Positions 47,488 through 59,917 of a stretch of 64,000 nt of DNA are shown here, in pieces. Made by a program: the position numbers and the translations under genes. Positions within the stretch are counted from its first letter, which is position 1, and every line of letters starts with the position of its first letter. The stretch lies in the NCBI GenBank assembly GCA_963082875.1, contig OY720103.1:2356001-2420000 (forward strand), in the 5' to 3' direction. This DNA is from Corella eumyota (lineage: Eukaryota; Chordata; Ascidiacea; Phlebobranchia; Corellidae). Under the pieces are notes generated by a model, which did no database searches, was not told the DNA's origin, and saw only the letters and a program-made list of their open reading frames with translations.

Positions 47488-49372
47488 TACAAGATATTTT
47501 TAATGTTCTTTAGGTTGATGGATAAATTAAAAAAAAAATATGAATATGTTTTTACTGCGGTTTTATATTTACTTGAATCATTTTATTTTGTTTAATATGG
47601 TTTAAATTAGATAGGGAAACCGATTTCAAATTCATTTTCAGCATACTTATCAAATATTATTTATTTTGTTTTGAAATAGGCTTTCTATAAAAACAAACAA
47701 TTTACTTTAATTCGGAATTTTTATTGCTCATTATTTTAAAATACTCCATATTTTAATGGAAAATAAAAAAGAATATGTTCCAATATTTATTCTTACATAA
47801 ATGCATTCTTGAAATGATGTTGTTGTTATTTCAATATTTAAGTGTCATTTTTAAAAAAAAATAGTTTGACCAAATAATATCCGGTATTTGTAAAAAGGAT
47901 CTTGCAAAACCTTTATAGTAATTAAATTTATTATATCGTGTACATTATTACAACATTTTAAAATGTTAAAATAAGATTAAAAGTAAGTGTTGGCAGATTT
48001 GACTTTCACATTTACAAACTAGTATTTTTTCAGCTTTGGAATACTTTTCATTCTCCATGTGACGTCAGACCAGCTTTCATGGATTCTTTATCTAAGTTGA
48101 AAGTAGATTATGTCGATCTTTACTTAATTCACTTCCCCTTTTCATTTGTGGTTAGTATTTTTAAAAAAAGCAATGTTGAATCAAACTAACTAAATATGGT
48201 TTAAATTTGATTTTTATTCTGTTTTTTTTTTAAATAATCAAAGAAACGCAATTGCTTTTTATGTTAAATAATTATGATGACAATCTTCTGTTTGAATCGA
48301 AGACAACTCAACTCTATAGAATTAAAAAAATGACCAAAAAAGGTTGTTTTGGGTTAAGTTTCCGGGGTAAATTTGACTTAATGACGTTTTTTTCTCCTTT
48401 TTAGAATAAAAACAATGACCCAACGCCTAAAGATGAAGACGGTGAATTTATTGATGGGTTCGTTGACTACATGGACACCTGGAGAGTAAGATTTTTTGCT
48501 TTTATTTTGTGTCTTTAAATGCCTAATTATACACCCAATAATAGAAACCTTTCAACTTTGATTTAGTCTATAACTTGAATTGTTTAGGAAATAGAGAAAC
48601 TGAAAAACGAAGGTCTTGCTAAGAGTATTGGCGTTTCAAACTTCAACGAATTTCAACTCCAAAGGATAATTCGAGATGGTTCAATTCTGCCTGCTGTCAA
48701 TCAAATCGAACTCAACCCGTACCTGACTCAGAATGATCTTGTCGAGTTTTGTAAGAAGCAAAATATTGCTGTGATTGGATATAGCCCTCTTGGGTCTCCA
48801 GATAGACCCTGGTATGATCTCGAGATGTTTGAGGTTATGCATTTAACCTTGAATTATATTTGTATTTCGTATATTTGCTATTTATTTTTGTTTTAGGGCG
48901 CTTGAAGGCGAACCTTGTCTTCTAGAGGAACCATTGTTGGTTGAAATTGCTTCAAGAATTAACAAATCTGTTGCTCAGGTTGTTCTACGGTTTCAGATTC
49001 AACGTGGCGTTATAGTTATTCCAAAAAGCGTGACACCTTCGCGTATTGAGGGCAATTTTAAGGTTAAAACAATTATTCGATATGTTTTTTAGGCTAATAA
49101 TCACTTTTTTTTATTTTCTTCTCTTTATTAATAGATTTTTGACTTTGAATTGACAGAAAATGATATGAAAGTGATTGGCTCCTTTAACATAAATTTTAGG
49201 GCTTTAGACAAAGGAAAGTAAGATCATTTGACCTTTATTGTGTTTTAAATTCAAGTAGAAATAACTATAATTAGACTTCTCATCTTTTTTTTAAAAAGAT
49301 CTCTTATTTATTTGTTTTATTTTTAACAGAAATATGCGATATTACCCATTCTGTGCGGACTACAAGGAATGA
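47081..49372 (+). CDS. Aldo-keto reductase, AKR1 family
   Basis: Cytosolic NADPH-dependent reductase of aldehydes and ketones. Eight exons (47081-47149, 47270-47437, 48034-48150, 48405-48485, 48588-48811, 48897-49062, 49135-49217, 49330-49372) join to 316 aa, the length of aldose reductase. The catalytic tetrad is visible: Asp and Tyr in DGAFIYFNE, Lys in ITTKLWN, His in YLIHFP. Cofactor-side motifs are [35 protein letters not shown] and [11 protein letters not shown]. The usual LIHWP is LIHFP here. An intronic (AT)n run lies at 47453-47481. Subfamily within AKR1 cannot be fixed from sequence alone. Confidence 0.94.
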
Positions 49373-50594
49373 ATTTTTGTAGTAACGGAATCGCATTAAA
49401 AACGTTATTGTGTATGTGAAGTGTTTATGTTTGTAGTCCATCTGTTGTAACCTTAAAGTATTACAATTTATCGATTTATATATCTTGCCCAACAAATTTA
49501 CTTTATATTATAATCACAACGGTCACATATTACTGTGTATTTTCTGAAACAGTTCAGTTATTACTCTATCTGTGTTTTGGAAAAGCGTTCGTTTAGAAAC
49601 AGTTAAAATCTTACTAGTTTATTTAAAGATTGGCCCGTTGTGAGGATAAACTATTTGTGGAAAGTAGTTAATGTATTTGTTGTTAAGAACTTTACAATTT
49701 AATTTGTAAACATAATATTTGGCATTTTTGATGCATTTCTCCAAGATTTGTCGTTCCAAGAACTAAATATATCAAAATAAACTACGTCACGGTATTGCGC
49801 GCGTATAGTACCCACAATGCATTGTCCACGAGAAAAACAACAATACGCCATGTTTTTGTTCTCAAGCGGGTCGCTCTATTTTAAAAGAGGAACCTCCATC
49901 TGCCTTAATCGTTAATAAAAGAAGGTAAGCAATGTTTTATTTCAGCTAAAATAAACTATGAAGCATTCTCATACTATTATGTTTGTTTATTAGAACAGTA
50001 ATAATCTTGGTAGAGAAATATTCGTAGTTTAAACAGGCATTAAAAAATCACTTTTGGAGATTCGATTTAGCGATGTAATGTAAATAGCACTTTAATCGCA
50101 GGCAGCATTTTTTGTATATTTTCATGTTTGTAAGATGATTAAAATTGCTTAACCACATACTAAAACAGTAACTGTCAATTGCTTACAAAGTTTATGATAA
50201 GAAATTCTTTATTTTGATAAATGCTAACCAGAAAGTTTATTTTTGACAGTTTTTCGGTCAGTAACTGACTTAATAAAAATAAAATAAACTTTTTATATTT
50301 CTAAACGGATTGTTAGTTAAAATAAGTTTTAATTTTTACTTTTGTAAAGCTTTGGCAAATGTATATTTATTGCAATCTAACTGTCAGACTGTTAAATATT
50401 TTATTTTAATTTTTAGACAGTTTAAAAGTCTGTCTATTTAAAACTAAAAAAAAATATAAAAAGTAAAAATATAATAAACAGAAGCATAAAAAAATAAAAA
50501 TATCAACTAAAAACAAAAATATATTTTTTATTAAAACCTTGAATTGAAAATTAATAATTAAAAATAAATTTTAGGCAATTGTAAATATTGTAAA
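49373..50594 (+). promoter_or_regulatory. PUM: Pumilio promoter, 5'UTR exon and 5'UTR intron
   Basis: TACCCACAATGCATTG (49809-49824) closely fits the ZNF143/Staf-type promoter motif and lies in a small GC-richer patch (TTGCGCGCGTA). A noncoding first exon probably ends at the donor GAAG|GTAAGC (exon end about 49924). It splices to the acceptor TTTTAG at 50573-50574, leaving 20 nt of leader before the ATG at 50595. TGTAAATA at 50580-50587 is a Pumilio-type site inside that leader. Confidence 0.6.
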
Positions 50595-53500
50595 ATGGCC
50601 CGATCTAATAATGGAGGACAAGGGACTGGAAATGGTCTCTGGCCTGTAACTGATATTGGAAGTAGTTTTAGCGGCCAAAATAATCGCACTTTGTCAAATA
50701 CTGTAACTACAAGGCCTAATATTCCTGTGAGTATTGGGAAGATTTTGTTTTTTATTTATTTTTCAAAAACCTTTTTTTTATCAACTTCTTAACAGTTTGG
50801 GTTATTATAGATTATAATTGCTTGATAATGAAACTGCTGTTTATGTGTTGACTCGGCAGTATTTCATACTGTTTATAGCGCCTTACCCAAGGGCAATACA
50901 GCATAAGAAGGAATAAAACTCAGGCCTCATGTAGTAAAGCCTAGTGTTTTGGCCACTACACCATGCTGCCAGCTAAAGTTTCATTTCTTTCTGTAACAAT
51001 TTTTTATGCATGTGCTTACACAGTAAAAATTTTGTTTAACTCAGGTACATGATAATATTTCTGGGGTCTTTCGTTACCCAATGAATCCAACTCAACCTAC
51101 AAGTTCTTTACATTATTCAACTTCAGGTTGGGGTCAAACAGAAGATTCAACAATGTCACAGAAGGTAAATATTTGTATCATAATCTTATAAAATGTATCG
51201 TCACATGATTAGAAACCATGCTTTACCAGATACTGAATTAAAAGTATGTTGATTCATGTGTATTATGATGACTTTTCTTATTTTATATAGTAGTAAATAT
51301 ATATAATATCAGAAAATATATTTAAACATTTTGTCTAGCGAATGCAGAAAGTAAAAATAATACTTAAAACTTTTTTTTTTAATATAGTTGTGGAACAGTG
51401 AAGCGGGCCAGGGTACAGACCAAGCTCGCTCTTTTCTAGGCACCGAACAATGGGGTAGAGAGTCAGGTGGGGCTCCATGGGGCTCGGGCAACCCCTCAAT
51501 GCAAAACCTAACTGACCCAACATCAAACGAATCTGTATTGGGGTGGATGGGAATTGTAAGACTTTTTATATTGTATAATATATATATATAAATTTTTTTT
51601 AATATTAAATGATGTTACAATACCAATGGATACTGCTGATATTGTGATGCACATTTTGTGGTTACTGATTAACTAATAGTTCAGCCATTGAATCAACATA
51701 ACTTATGTAACTGTATTTTTAAAACAATAATAAATTTTCTAGCCTGGAACTAACCCAGAATCGACTGAGAATACGCAGAAACAATCACAATCTCCCTCAG
51801 AAGATGTTGAAAAAGTGGAGCCATCTCCTGAGCCAGCAGTGTAAGCATTTTTTTTACTGTTTTTGTTGTATATAGTAAGTTGTCAGATGATTATATTTCA
51901 TGCTTTACCAGATTCTGAAAATTAAAATACATGTGGATGCATATGATAACCTATGATGACAAAAACTAATCATTCATAATTTCATAAAGTTATTTTATTT
52001 TTTATAGTTCTGTTAGTTAGAAGTAACCAAAAATAATTTTTTTTTTTAGAAGTAATAAATCAAACAGTCGCGACAACTCTCCAACTGCGTTGGCAACAGC
52101 AGAGGAAAATGTTGATCAACAAAATGTGTCAGAACAAAACATATCCACACAACCACCGGAAGCTAAACCTGGAGAATTGGCAGATTCCAGTATTCCAAAC
52201 CCAGTTACAGGTACATATATATATTTTGTTTTTTTTGGGGTTTTTTCGCACCTTTATTTGGGTTTAACATGGTCACCAAACCCAGGATATATATATATAT
52301 ATATACCTATAATAAACTGTAAATTTACTGCAAAAATAGGTTATGTTTTCCTTGTTAATATTTAAATTAAGGTCATTAAAAAAATTTTATTTGCACAAGG
52401 TGCAATAAATTGTATTTGCACAAGAGTGTGGTATTTACCTGACCTTAAAACAAATAGAATTTACTTTATTTAATAAAAACTAACCGTGTGTAGTCACTTT
52501 GTTTAGGGATTTTTATAATAAACTTTTTTTTTTGTTAACTAAACTTGTCAACTTAGTGAATAAATAGGTTTTAATAAAAAAAAATTTGTGCTGATTATTT
52601 ACTGTTAAAATAAAGCACGGTTAATTAAAATTAACTCAATTGTTTAACTTTGTAAAATTTTGTAATAAAATGATAGAAACGAAAGATGAAGTTGTTGTCA
52701 GTGAGCCTTCGGATCCTCCGGTTTCAAATCCATCCTCCATTGACATCAACAATCCTCTCCCAACTCCTCTCGATAACCCATCAGCAGACTCATCACTGGG
52801 AGCTGGAACAATTGAGCAACTTCAACAATTAAGTTTGGAAAATTATGTGGCGCAACATCAGGTAAGTTTTAATAAAACTCGTAGGAAATTTTAATTTCAA
52901 ACCTAAATTTGAAAAAAATGGTTTTGTATTTCTTCTAATGCTATTCTTATGATTAGTTTAGGAATTTTTTTATTATGTTTTGCGTTTTTATAAATTTTTT
53001 TTTTAATTTTTATTGAGATTGCACAGCTGACTAATTATCAACTAGCGATGCAGCAACAATATGCGTTAGCCCAACAACAACAGATAGCTCCTGGGATGTT
53101 TTTACCAAGCTCTTACATAATTCCTGCACAGAATAACACACAGACAGGTAAAAAATTAAATTTTAGTTAATTTCCTTGTTTATAAATTGGCCATAAATTG
53201 ATTTTAATTTTTTTCTTATTTTCTAGGTTACAGTGATCCGAACGCTGCATCCCAACTTCCAATGATGACTCCTCCTTACTATGGAGGTTGGCCAGCAACA
53301 GCAGGGATGTATCCTAACGTGCTCCAACAACAAGTGGCAGCTGCAGCATCCGCATCAGCGCAACAATCCTCATCTCCTGTCACAAGCCAGGTAAAATTAA
53401 TTTCTTTTTATAAAATTTAAAAAAATGTTCTTGGCATTTTTCTAAAAAATATATATTTTTTTAGCCAAACCGAGGCATGACACGCACCCCTCTTTCGCGC

Positions 53501-56500
53501 TCTAATACTCCCTCTTCACAACCTCCGGAAGGTCCTCAGTCGGGCGATCTTCTATCCAACTTTGCTGCCATGCAACAAAACCAATTTAACCAGGCCATGG
53601 CACTTGCAAGTATGTTATTCTTGACTTTTTACAATAAAACTAATTTGAATAAAGTGACCTAGAGATAAAATTTGTTATTTTTAACAGGTTATCCGATGAT
53701 TCCATCAGCATATTACGACCAATCAGGAGCTCTTATTATCAACAACGGTCGATCAGGAGGCCCTGTAAGATTATTTGCACCAGGTCCAATGATAGTAAAT
53801 GGCTCGCAACATAGTAAGTTAAATTTTAAACGTTGTTACCTAAAAACTATGTAGAAAATTAATAAATATCTTTTTTTAGTGGTGCCTCAAGGAGCAAATG
53901 GCTCAATGTTAAGATACAATCAAACCCAGCAAGGTAATGTTATAATTTTTAAACTTTTTTTGCTGAACGGCAGTTCTTGTTTTAGTCCTACCAGCCCACC
54001 ATATGGTCGAGATTTTTATTGTCAAAAAATGGTCGCACATTTCCTCTTATTGTTTACTTTTTTTGCATAACTAACAAAAAACTTGTTTCTAGCAAATGCA
54101 ATGATGGCCAACCAAGCAAGTGGGGGGAGCACCCCTATACCATCAGGGAATCCCCCTTACAATCAACCCCCAACTGGGGTATTTGGCAGTGCAAATAATA
54201 TCAGTAATCTTGGGATAGGAAATCTTGGAACAGGTAAGTGTTTTAAAATTGTTTTAAAAAGTGTCTAAAAAGTGTTTTTTTTATAAAATGACTTTTTTCA
54301 GGAATTGGGAGTCAAAGTTCAACCCCGCAGCGCAGGGACTCTTTCTCCGAGTACCACCCACCAAAGCCTCACTATGGAGGTTTGTCTCTTTATGGAGTAT
54401 CACCCGGTGGTGGGATGGAGGCACAGTCACCTCGGCCACTAGGGGGAATGATGGGCCATCCGAACTTGAACTCACCTTCTCCCTCCATGCCCTCCCCAAC
54501 AAACAACTTATTTTTAGGTAAAAAAAAGCTTTTTTTTAATTTGTATGTTCAATATTAAATGATGTTACAATACCAATGGATACTGCTGAATATATGATGC
54601 ACATTTCGGTTACTGATAAACAATTACAAAAATAATTATTGATTTGTTTTGTGTATTTAATAAAAAAAAATATAAAAAAGTTATTGGTTTTAGGGGGAAG
54701 TGGAAACCGAATGTTCTCTGCTGCTCCGGGTGGTGAATCAAAGTATCGGCAAAGCTCGTACATGACTTCGAGTATTTTTGGAAGTTCTGGCAGTTCTCTG
54801 TTTCCACCTACAAGAATAAGGTTTGCCAAAACTTGTAATTTTTTTAAATATAATTGTCAGCAAAGTCTTTGAATTTGCTTTTTTTAATTTCAGGCCACCT
54901 AATAGCAAGGATTTGCTGATGTCAGCCGGTAGAAGCAAATTACTCGATGATTTTCGCAACAATCGACTTCCGAATCCACAATTACATGAACTCACTGGGC
55001 ACATTGTCGAGTTCTCACAAGACCAGCATGGCTCTAGGTAAATTATCGTTTGTGTCAAATTTTATTTTGGTTCAAATATATTGTTATTTTTATTATTAAT
55101 ATTTTCCATTGTCTAATAAGCCATAAATTTATTATTATTAATGTTTGTATCAGATTAAGCCATAAATTTTATAGTAAATATCAATATTAAACATTAAAAT
55201 TGTGGTCTAACATATATCATAATATTCGTAATTCAAAACATATTTAGAAAATTATTTTTGTTTGTTTTTATCAAATAAATCCTGTTTATTTTTTTTGATT
55301 GTTGCCAAATGATTTAAACAAAACATCCATTCATTCTGTCAGACAATGATGTTGACTATCTCGTTTATATGATGGCATCACAAACTATAATAAATAATAA
55401 TCTTACTAAAATGTATGCAAGTTATTTTTTATTAGTAACTTTTATATTTAGATTTATTCAGCAAAAGTTGGAAAGAGCCACCCAACCTGAAAAACAATTA
55501 GTTTTTACTGAAATTATTGGATCTTCATACCAACTTATGACCGATGTTTTTGGCAATTATGTAATTCAGAAATTCTTTGAATTTGGATGCAAGGTTAGGA
55601 TTATAATTATTTCCTTTTTAATCCTTAATATGTGTTATGAATTGGTCAATGATGGTTAAAAATGTCTGAAATGACTCCTGATATCAAACTATATTACTGA
55701 GACCACTGATATGTATGTCTATTAATAAATTTGTGTTAAAACAATATTATTAAAAAAATATTTTCAGTAAAAAATTATTGTTTTCAACATTTTTTTAGGA
55801 GCACAAATTGGCACTTGCAAACTGCATACATGGACATGTACTCCCGCTTGCTCTACAAATGTATGGCTGTAGAGTTATACAGAAGGCACTGGAATGCATT
55901 CCACAGGAACAGCAGGTATTTTGGGATTTCAATATTTTTTGAACTTCTTTAAATTGACAACTTTTGATAATTTTATTTTTTCTTAGGTTGAAATTGTAAT
56001 GGAGTTGGATGGTCACTTACTGAAGTGTGTAAAAGATCAGAATGGAAATCATGTTGTACAGAAATGTATTGAGTGTATTCCTTCTGCCAACCTTCAGTTT
56101 ATTGTAGATGGCTTCAAAGGGCAGGTATATAAATATACAAGATTTTTACTTTATTTTTTGTAATAACAATATGCCAAATGATTTTACTAAAACATCCATT
56201 CATTTTTGTCAGAAAATAATGTTGACTATCTCGTTTATATGATGGCATTACAAACTATAACACATAAACATCTTTTTAATTTTACTTAAAATAAACCAAA
56301 TATTTTCTTTATGTTATCAGGTTGTCGGATTATGTTCACACCCATATGGTTGTAGAGTAATGCAGAGGATATTAGAGCAATGCACAGAGGAACAGACTGC
56401 GCCAATATTAGAGGAACTACACCAGGTTAAAAAAACATTTTTCTTGTTTCCGAAAAAGCCATTTTTTGGGGTTTTATTTTTTTTTTTACGTTATTTATTT

Positions 56501-57344
56501 TGCCAATATCAGCATACAGAAATGTTGGTGAAAGATCAGTTTGGAAATTATGTGATACAACATATACTTGAACATGGGAGACCTGAACATAAAAATTTGA
56601 TCGTCAACGAGCTGAGAGGAAAACTTCTCACTTTGAGCCAACATAAATTTGCAAGGTAGAACTTCAGTAAAAAAATAATAAAAATTACTTTAAAAAAATT
56701 TAACACTTCTTTAAGTTTGTTTTAAGTTATTGTTTAGTCATAGCTGGGTAAAGTGCAACTGTGTAAACCTATTTAAAAATCTAGGTTTGCACATCTTGCA
56801 TTTAACCTTTATATGACGTTATCATCATTATTCCTTTAACTTGCATAAATCCCTCTTACACTTTACCATACCCAGAAACTTAACTACGTTTTTTATTCCT
56901 AGTAATGTGATAGAGAAATGTGTGAGCCATTCATCTCATCAGAACAGATTATGGTTGATAGAAGAAGTATGTCAAGAACCTGATGCATTATTTATAATGA
57001 TGAAGGATCAGTATGCTAACTATGTTGTGCAGAAGATGTTAGATGTTGCTGAACCACAGCAGAAAAAGGTGATTTTTCGGATGGAAATTTTAATTTTTTT
57101 CTACCCCTATTTATACAAAGCATTAAAATTCTGACTTGATATTATTTTTAAGATTTTGATGCACAAAATACGGCCACATTTTCTTGCTCTGCGCAAGTTC
57201 ACATATGGTAAACATATTATCACAAAACTTGAAAAGTTTTACATGAAAACTGGAAATCCAATTCCACCTGCTAGTTTAGCAACTGATCTTAGTAGCAGTT
57301 CTCAAGTAGCCACAGCAAATTGGGTGCTGGACAACAGCGGTTAA
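50595..57344 (+). CDS. PUM: Pumilio RNA-binding translational repressor
   Basis: Cytoplasmic PUF-family repressor that binds mRNA 3'UTRs. Twenty-two coding exons close in phase to 1034 aa, with a long disordered Gln/Ser/Pro/Asn-rich N-terminal part and a C-terminal PUM homology domain encoded at about 54894-57344. First exon 50595-50726, last 57153-57344. All eight PUM repeats are visible with canonical base-contact residues: R1 S-R-Q (HGSRFIQQ), R2 N-Y-Q, R3 C-R-Q, R4 N-H-Q, R5 C-R-Q, R6 N-Y-Q, R7 S-N-E, R8 N-Y-Q. By the known PUF code this reads UGUANAUA. Introns contain a SINE fragment and three pairs of short repeats. Vertebrates have PUM1 and PUM2; this single gene cannot be assigned to either. 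Confidence 0.97.
50793..50970 (-). mobile_element. tRNA-derived SINE, copy D (truncated)
   Basis: The head and middle of the SINE are present (GGCAGCATGGTGTAGTGG on minus, and GGGTAAGGCGCTATAA). The tail beyond CCAAACTG is missing. It lies in Pumilio intron 1, antisense to the gene, and is more diverged than copies A, B and E, so probably older. Confidence 0.82.
51204..51275. repeat. Pumilio intronic repeat pair 1 (with 51885-51962)
   Basis: The shared core CATGCTTTACCAGAT(A/T)CTGAA is followed by similar spacing to a TATGATGAC end. The partner lies at 51885-51962, in the intron two further on. Divergence is moderate, with indels. Confidence 0.6.
51601..51670. repeat. Pumilio intronic repeat pair 2 (with 54551-54618)
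   Basis: The shared sequence starts AATATTAAATGATGTTACAA and continues through ACCAATGGATACTGCTGA to a GGTTACTGAT end. The partner lies at 54551-54618, about 2.9 kb downstream. The pair is very similar. Confidence 0.8.
55321..55398. repeat. Pumilio intronic repeat pair 3 (with 56188-56268)
   Basis: The shared core is GTTGACTATCTCGTTTATAT followed by GATGGCAT and ACAAACTATAA, preceded by AAACATCCATTCATT in both. The partner lies at 56188-56268 in a later intron. Both copies sit shortly before coding exons of the PUM domain. Confidence 0.8.
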
Positions 57345-58745
57345 AAACCCTGACTCGACGTTTTTACAGTTTGTACAAAAATGCGCAATGTACATTACGA
57401 ATGTTGCATAGCTTGGATATATTAACAATACGAAGTTTGTATTTTTTCTCAATTTTTTTTATGTAAATATTCTTTTATTTGATGTATAATAATGTACATA
57501 GGATCTTTTATATTGTGTGGCCTTTTTTTCACTTCTGTTGTAATATGCGACTTCTTAGCATTTATTAATCTTACCTCTTAACTAGTTTTGTGTACAGTCT
57601 GATCTAATGGACCTAGCGTAAGGTGTGACATTTTTATAGAAAGCTGATGGCCTCTGTGAAGGAGTAGTACAACTCTGTAAATAGAATGCGTTTGTAATAT
57701 AATGATGGGGTTTTGGTTTATCACTTTTTAAGCTAGTGATTTCTTGTATAAAAGCAGAAGATCTGTCTGGCAAAATCACGAAAACTATTTCATGCCAATT
57801 TTATTTGTAGATTTTGTTTATAAATGTTGATCGTGTGAATTTAAAAAGAATTGTGAATAATATTAATGGTACCCCTATCATGTTTAGTTAAGTTATAGGC
57901 TCTTGTTATATAAACCAGGTTTTAAAGTATTTTTTTTTCATTTTGAACTTTGTTTTTATTTGATTGGTTTTACCAGATTTTAGATTACAAGAGTTTGTTG
58001 TTGTAAAAAATGGTTTTAGGTTTTTTTGAGAACTGTATGTATGCCGGTAATGTATAATGTACAAAGTGTGTGAATAACAAAGGATATTTTTTCAACGAGT
58101 TTTTCTTTTTTTTAAATGCTGTTGCATATTAGTTTTAATGTATATAAATTTTGTTTTTATTCTTTTTTCGTTTTACAGAATTTGATTTGTTTTTCATGGC
58201 ATAAAAATATTAATTTTTAATGTTGTAAAGAATCAAGTTAACCAGGATTTCTCTTGTATTCGGTAACGCTTTCCCCTTCTTGTATAAATTGTAAAAATTG
58301 TTCATAGCCAACTTGTCTTCTTTTGTAAAAAAGTCTCAACTGTGAATATACAGCCTCTCTCTTTGTTTAACATTCCAACATAATTATTGGATGAATATTT
58401 TGTAGCAATGTTAGCTGTTTGACTTTCATTTTCTGACCAAATATCAATAAAAAATGAGTTATTGTTGGTATAGAAGCTTTTGTTAGCTTAATATAAATTG
58501 CTTGTACATAAAATTTTCATTTGGCATTTTGTATACTGCCACCTTTTCTTAAGTAGTACATACTTTTTCGTGCAAATTATGTTTTTCTTTGATAGTTTGC
58601 GATAGGAATTGATTAACAATCTAGAAAATCCTGTAAATAAATCGTTTAACTTTTTATCATGATTTTCGAAAGTTCTTTTTTGTTTATTTTCATTATAACC
58701 ACACTACTGAATTTAATATCACTTTAATTTTCTTGTACATAGTTT
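57345..58745 (+). promoter_or_regulatory. PUM: Pumilio 3'UTR with seven UGUANAUA sites
   Basis: Pumilio response elements at 57462-57469 (TGTAAATA), 57493-57500 (TGTACATA), 57676-57683 (TGTAAATA), 58139-58146 (TGTATATA), 58503-58510 (TGTACATA), 58632-58639 (TGTAAATA) and 58734-58741 (TGTACATA). AATAAA-type signals occur near 58446, so the transcript may have more than one end. The real 3' end is not known from sequence. Confidence 0.75.
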
Positions 58746-59917
58746 ATTTTTGGCTTGTGTATTAGTTGTGCTTGAAAATTTGGCTACATTTACTAACATG
58801 TTTTACTAATAATTATGTTTTTAAAACAAGCAGAACTTTTTTAAAGGTACATCAACTATCCTAAATTTAGGTTTTAACAAGTTTTTCCGTTATCGAATAA
58901 AAGTAAATCTCTCAAAGTTGTGTCAATATGTAGAGTAGTAAATTTTTAAGAGGTCAAAAGGTATTTAACTTGCTAATAATAAGGAGAAATGCTCGAATTT
59001 TACTCGCTCAGTAATGTCCCGGCTTGTCTTAGTAAGTGCCGGTTACCAGCGTTTCCAAAACAGGCGGGATAATTTACCACGCATTTTCGACCAATCAGAT
59101 CACTCGAAAACCGTAGACCGAGTCGGTGTAGAATTGTTGCTGATCGTTAAAGAGAGAGAAAAATCCCGGCCTAAGTTGTTTCTTTATTGTAGTAAAACTT
59201 AGCCTAGCGTCCTGTCTACGGTAAACAATTTGTGATTATTAAGCGCTCGCGTAGAGACGAAATTAAGTGATATAAAAACTACAGACTATCTAAATTCGTC
59301 AATTTAAGTCAGACGTTCATAGCCTAATTTTAAAAATTTGCATTTGTTAATTTTGAAGTCAGAAACTGCTGCCGTTTATGTTTACTATCATTTTAAGTTG
59401 TTTTTTACTCAATTTGACAAGCCGGTTACAGCAACTTTTAATCAGTTTAAAAATACAGACAATATTAGACTATGTCAGCTTGCCAAATTTTCATTATCCT
59501 AAAAAAGGTATGCGTTTTCTCGTTGTCACTCTCGTTGTCAGGTAGTTTTTAAAATAATATGGCCTAAATAATTAAATTTCGAGTTTGTAAAAATATTATT
59601 GTGCTTTTCCTAATGGCAGCAATTTAAGCTGGCTGGCTGACATTTTTTTGGCAGTTTTTTAATTTGGTATATATCATAATATTAAATTTTTAAATGTTAA
59701 ATTACAAATTTTCCAACCAGCCAATATTTTTGGATTGTGACTGCTATAGCTTTATTTATTTTTAATTTGTTTTATTATTTTTAATAGTATCTGGTTAGGG
59801 GTGGACAAAAAATTTAATGATTTTTTTGTAATCTGATACTGTACTAACCCCCAATGTTACTGATCAAAATTGTGCTAAATAATATGGACCCTATTTCATG
59901 GTGAATTATACGGTGAC
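58746..59917 (+). promoter_or_regulatory. Intergenic, promoter region of CDKN1B-like gene
   Basis: A GC-richer patch at 59000-59200 contains a CCAAT box (GACCAATCAG, about 59089-59098) and a GGCGGGA motif resembling an E2F site (59064-59070). A 63-codon open frame at 59014-59202 is not convincing as a gene. The rest is AT-rich and probably promoter and 5'UTR. Confidence 0.45.

Noticed and set aside
54261-54521. Alternative-frame open reading frames across the Pumilio N-terminal exons (both strands)
   Set aside because: Shadows of the real frame; the 22-exon model accounts for the sequence and closes in phase.
59014-59202. 63-codon open frame upstream of the CDK inhibitor
   Set aside because: No recognisable protein character; lies in the CCAAT-box promoter patch, where higher GC lowers stop frequency.
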